A stretch of DNA of 7,314 nt from Thiomargarita sp. (GTDB taxonomy: Bacteria; Pseudomonadota; Gammaproteobacteria; Beggiatoales; Beggiatoaceae). The position numbers and the translations under genes were made by a program. The DNA lies in contig DYNO01000164.1 of the NCBI GenBank assembly GCA_020721025.1, positions 1 to 7,314 of the forward strand, written 5' to 3'. Positions 5,948 to 7,314 of the stretch are shown piece by piece. The notes beneath the pieces were generated by a model. The model saw nothing but the letters and a program-made list of their open reading frames with translations. It searched no databases and was not told where the DNA came from. Numbering within the stretch: the stretch's first letter is position 1; each line of letters starts with the position of its first letter.

Positions 5948-6964
5948 ATGAAAAATTTATTGGTTGCTGCGGGTTTCATGACGGTATCTTTATTGGGTAA
6001 TTACACGATGGCGGCAGGGGTCGATCCAAAACTGCCTGCTTATCAAGGCGGTGTCGAAGGTGTTGCCGGCAATTTATCCAGCGTGGGTTCAGATACATTG
6101 AACAATCTGGTGACATTGTGGAGTGAAGCCTTCAAAAAACACTATCCTAGCGTTCAAATCCAAGTGCAAGGGGCGGGTTCTTCTACTGCACCACCCGCAT
6201 TGACGGAAGGAACGGCGAACTTTGGTCCCATGAGCCGCCCAATGAAAGAAGGTGAAATCAAAGCCTTTGAACAAAAACGGGGTTACGCTCCCACTGAAAT
6301 CAAGGTGGCTATTGACGCATTAGCAGTGTTTGTCAACAAAGACAATGCAGTAGCCGCAGATGGCAAGGGCTTGACGATGCAAGAAGTGGATGCAATTTTC
6401 TCCTCAACTAGAAAGTGTGGTGGCACAGAAGACCTCACTTCTTGGGAACAATTGAGTGTGAAGGGCGAGTTGGCGAAACAAAAAATTCAACTCTTTGGGC
6501 GTAACTCGGTTTCTGGCACGTATGGCTACTTCAAAGAACATGCGCTGTGCAAGGGCGATTTCAAACAAACAGTGAATGAACAACCGGGTTCTGCTTCCGT
6601 GGTGCAATCTGTGGCAAGTTCATTGAATGCTATCGGTTATTCTGGAATTGGCTATGTCACCGCTGGCGTGAAAGCCGTGCCTTTAGCGAATAAAAAAGGT
6701 GAAGCCTTCGTTCCTGCGACAGAAGAACAAGTGCTGTCCGGCAAATATCCATTGTCAAGAGCCCTGTACATTTACGTCAACAAAGCACCAAACAAGGCTT
6801 TACCCCCGATGGAACGTGAATTTTTGAAAATGATCTTGTCGAAAGAAGGGCAAGAAGTGGTAACGAAGGACGGTTACATTCCGTTGCCAGCGAAATTGGT
6901 TGCCAAAGAATTATCTAAGTTCCTGTCTGAAAAAGAAGTAGCAGAGATTGTTAAGGGAAAATAA
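5948..6964 (+). CDS. pstS: Periplasmic phosphate-binding protein PstS-like
   Basis: A 338-residue substrate-binding protein of the PstS family, which captures phosphate in the periplasm and hands it to the PstABC transporter. The N-terminus is a signal peptide: MKNLL, a hydrophobic core to about residue 17, and a likely cleavage after TMA (residue 22). Phosphate-binding loops are recognisable as VGSDTL (46-51), GAGSSTAPPAL (75-85) and SRPM (96-99), with the later GRNSVSGTYGYFKE segment completing the site. Two cysteines, in TRKCGG and HALCKGD, could form a disulphide. The start is well supported by AGAGG six bases before the ATG. The Pho box just upstream predicts induction on phosphate starvation. 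No pstC, pstA, pstB or phoU follows; a terminator lies about 30 bases downstream, so it is a single-gene unit in this window. A sensory or scavenging PstS paralogue distinct from the main pst operon is possible. Confidence 0.92.
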   Translation: MKNLLVAAGFMTVSLLGNYTMAAGVDPKLPAYQGGVEGVAGNLSSVGSDTLNNLVTLWSEAFKKHYPSVQIQVQGAGSSTAPPALTEGTANFGPMSRPMKEGEIKAFEQKRGYAPTEIKVAIDALAVFVNKDNAVAADGKGLTMQEVDAIFSSTRKCGGTEDLTSWEQLSVKGELAKQKIQLFGRNSVSGTYGYFKEHALCKGDFKQTVNEQPGSASVVQSVASSLNAIGYSGIGYVTAGVKAVPLANKKGEAFVPATEEQVLSGKYPLSRALYIYVNKAPNKALPPMEREFLKMILSKEGQEVVTKDGYIPLPAKLVAKELSKFLSEKEVAEIVKGK

Positions 6965-6995
6965 GTTAAGCGTCACACCTTAAATATTCTCACAC

Positions 6996-7044
6996 CTTAC
7001 CCCACTTTATCTCATGATAAATTTGATAACGTGGAGTAAGTTTT
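6996..7044 (+). terminator. Intrinsic terminator of pstS with nested hairpin
   Basis: CTTACCCCAC at 6996-7005 pairs with GTGGAGTAAG at 7031-7040 (nine of ten positions), followed at once by TTTT. The 25-base loop contains a second perfect stem, TTTATC-TCAT-GATAAA, at 7006-7021. Position just after the pstS stop codon fits a rho-independent terminator; the T run is short, which lowers certainty. Confidence 0.7.
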
Positions 7045-7070
7045 AGACGATGTTCACTGATGGAACGTAT

Positions 7071-7314
7071 TTATTCTGCTGTAACCGATGGTTTAGGCGA
7101 GAGCTCAAATTGGACTTTATCCATGATTTCTGGGTAAACATTCACCAATTGTTTCGTAATCGCCTCCGGATGATAACCATTATCTAGCAAAATAGTGAGC
7201 TTAGGTAAATCCAATAATGCCGTTGGTCGATTTGTAAAAGCAGTAACCTTTGGTTTCTGCACCGGCGTTACATGTATTCTTCACCGCTTGAGAGTCTATT
7301 AGCAGCAGCGTCGT
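7071..7314 (-). pseudogene. Remnant of IS5-like DDE transposase
   Basis: Two pieces of one transposase lie in different minus-strand frames. From the window edge down to about 7216 the translation gives LLLIDSQAVKNTC and ETKGYCFYKSTNGI, which resembles the first catalytic-aspartate region (DSQ at 7294-7296) of IS5-group transposases. From about 7213 to 7086 another frame gives LPKLTILLDNGYHPEAITKQ and VYPEIMDKVQFELSPKPS, containing the second aspartate (LLDNG, 7182-7184). In intact relatives, from memory, some 40-50 residues separate these blocks, so an internal deletion with a frame change lies near 7215. After KPS (about 7086) homology stops and a chance stop codon follows at 7071-7073; the third catalytic residue region (ERSNAW in relatives) is lost. 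The gene start lies beyond the window. Non-functional. Family identification rests on recalled motifs. Confidence 0.75.

Overview
The window looks like chromosomal DNA from a gammaproteobacterium. The four housekeeping-type genes (ychF, cysS, prmC, pstS) are full length and their motifs fall at the residue numbers of the Escherichia coli proteins. The DNA is moderately AT-rich and carries several transposon traces. The IS-remnant sequence and general style recall sulphur-oxidising Thiotrichales/Beggiatoa-type genomes, but that is an impression and not demonstrated here.

Layout, left to right. Bases 1-352 hold no gene, but contain a degraded copy of a short repeat (about 30-106). ychF (ribosome-associated P-loop NTPase) lies on the minus strand at 353-1444. 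An IS607-type transposon follows at about 1563-3308, on the plus strand. It has an apparently intact serine-recombinase gene (tnpA) and an RNA-guided-nuclease-type gene (tnpB) broken by a one-base frameshift inside the zinc-finger/RuvC-III region. cysS (cysteinyl-tRNA synthetase) is on the plus strand at 3442-4821. The convergent gap to prmC holds a 97-bp MITE-like element with imperfect terminal inverted repeats flanked by TA. prmC (release-factor glutamine methyltransferase) is on the minus strand at 5019-5867. It is divergent from pstS (periplasmic phosphate-binding protein) at 5948-6964. A well-formed Pho box lies between them and reads towards pstS. A strong hairpin terminator closes pstS. 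The right edge (7071-7314) is the eroded remnant of an IS5-like DDE transposase on the minus strand, with an internal deletion and a lost C-terminus.

The genes do not form one pathway. ychF, cysS and prmC all serve translation but are separate transcription units. pstS is a single-gene unit, probably phosphate-regulated, with no pstCAB in view. Mobile DNA occupies most of the gaps. I found no convincing undescribed system. The points most worth following are the matching motif arrays at the two ends of the IS607 element, the broken tnpB, the MITE-like repeat family, and the compact prmC/pstS control region where the two predicted promoters overlap.
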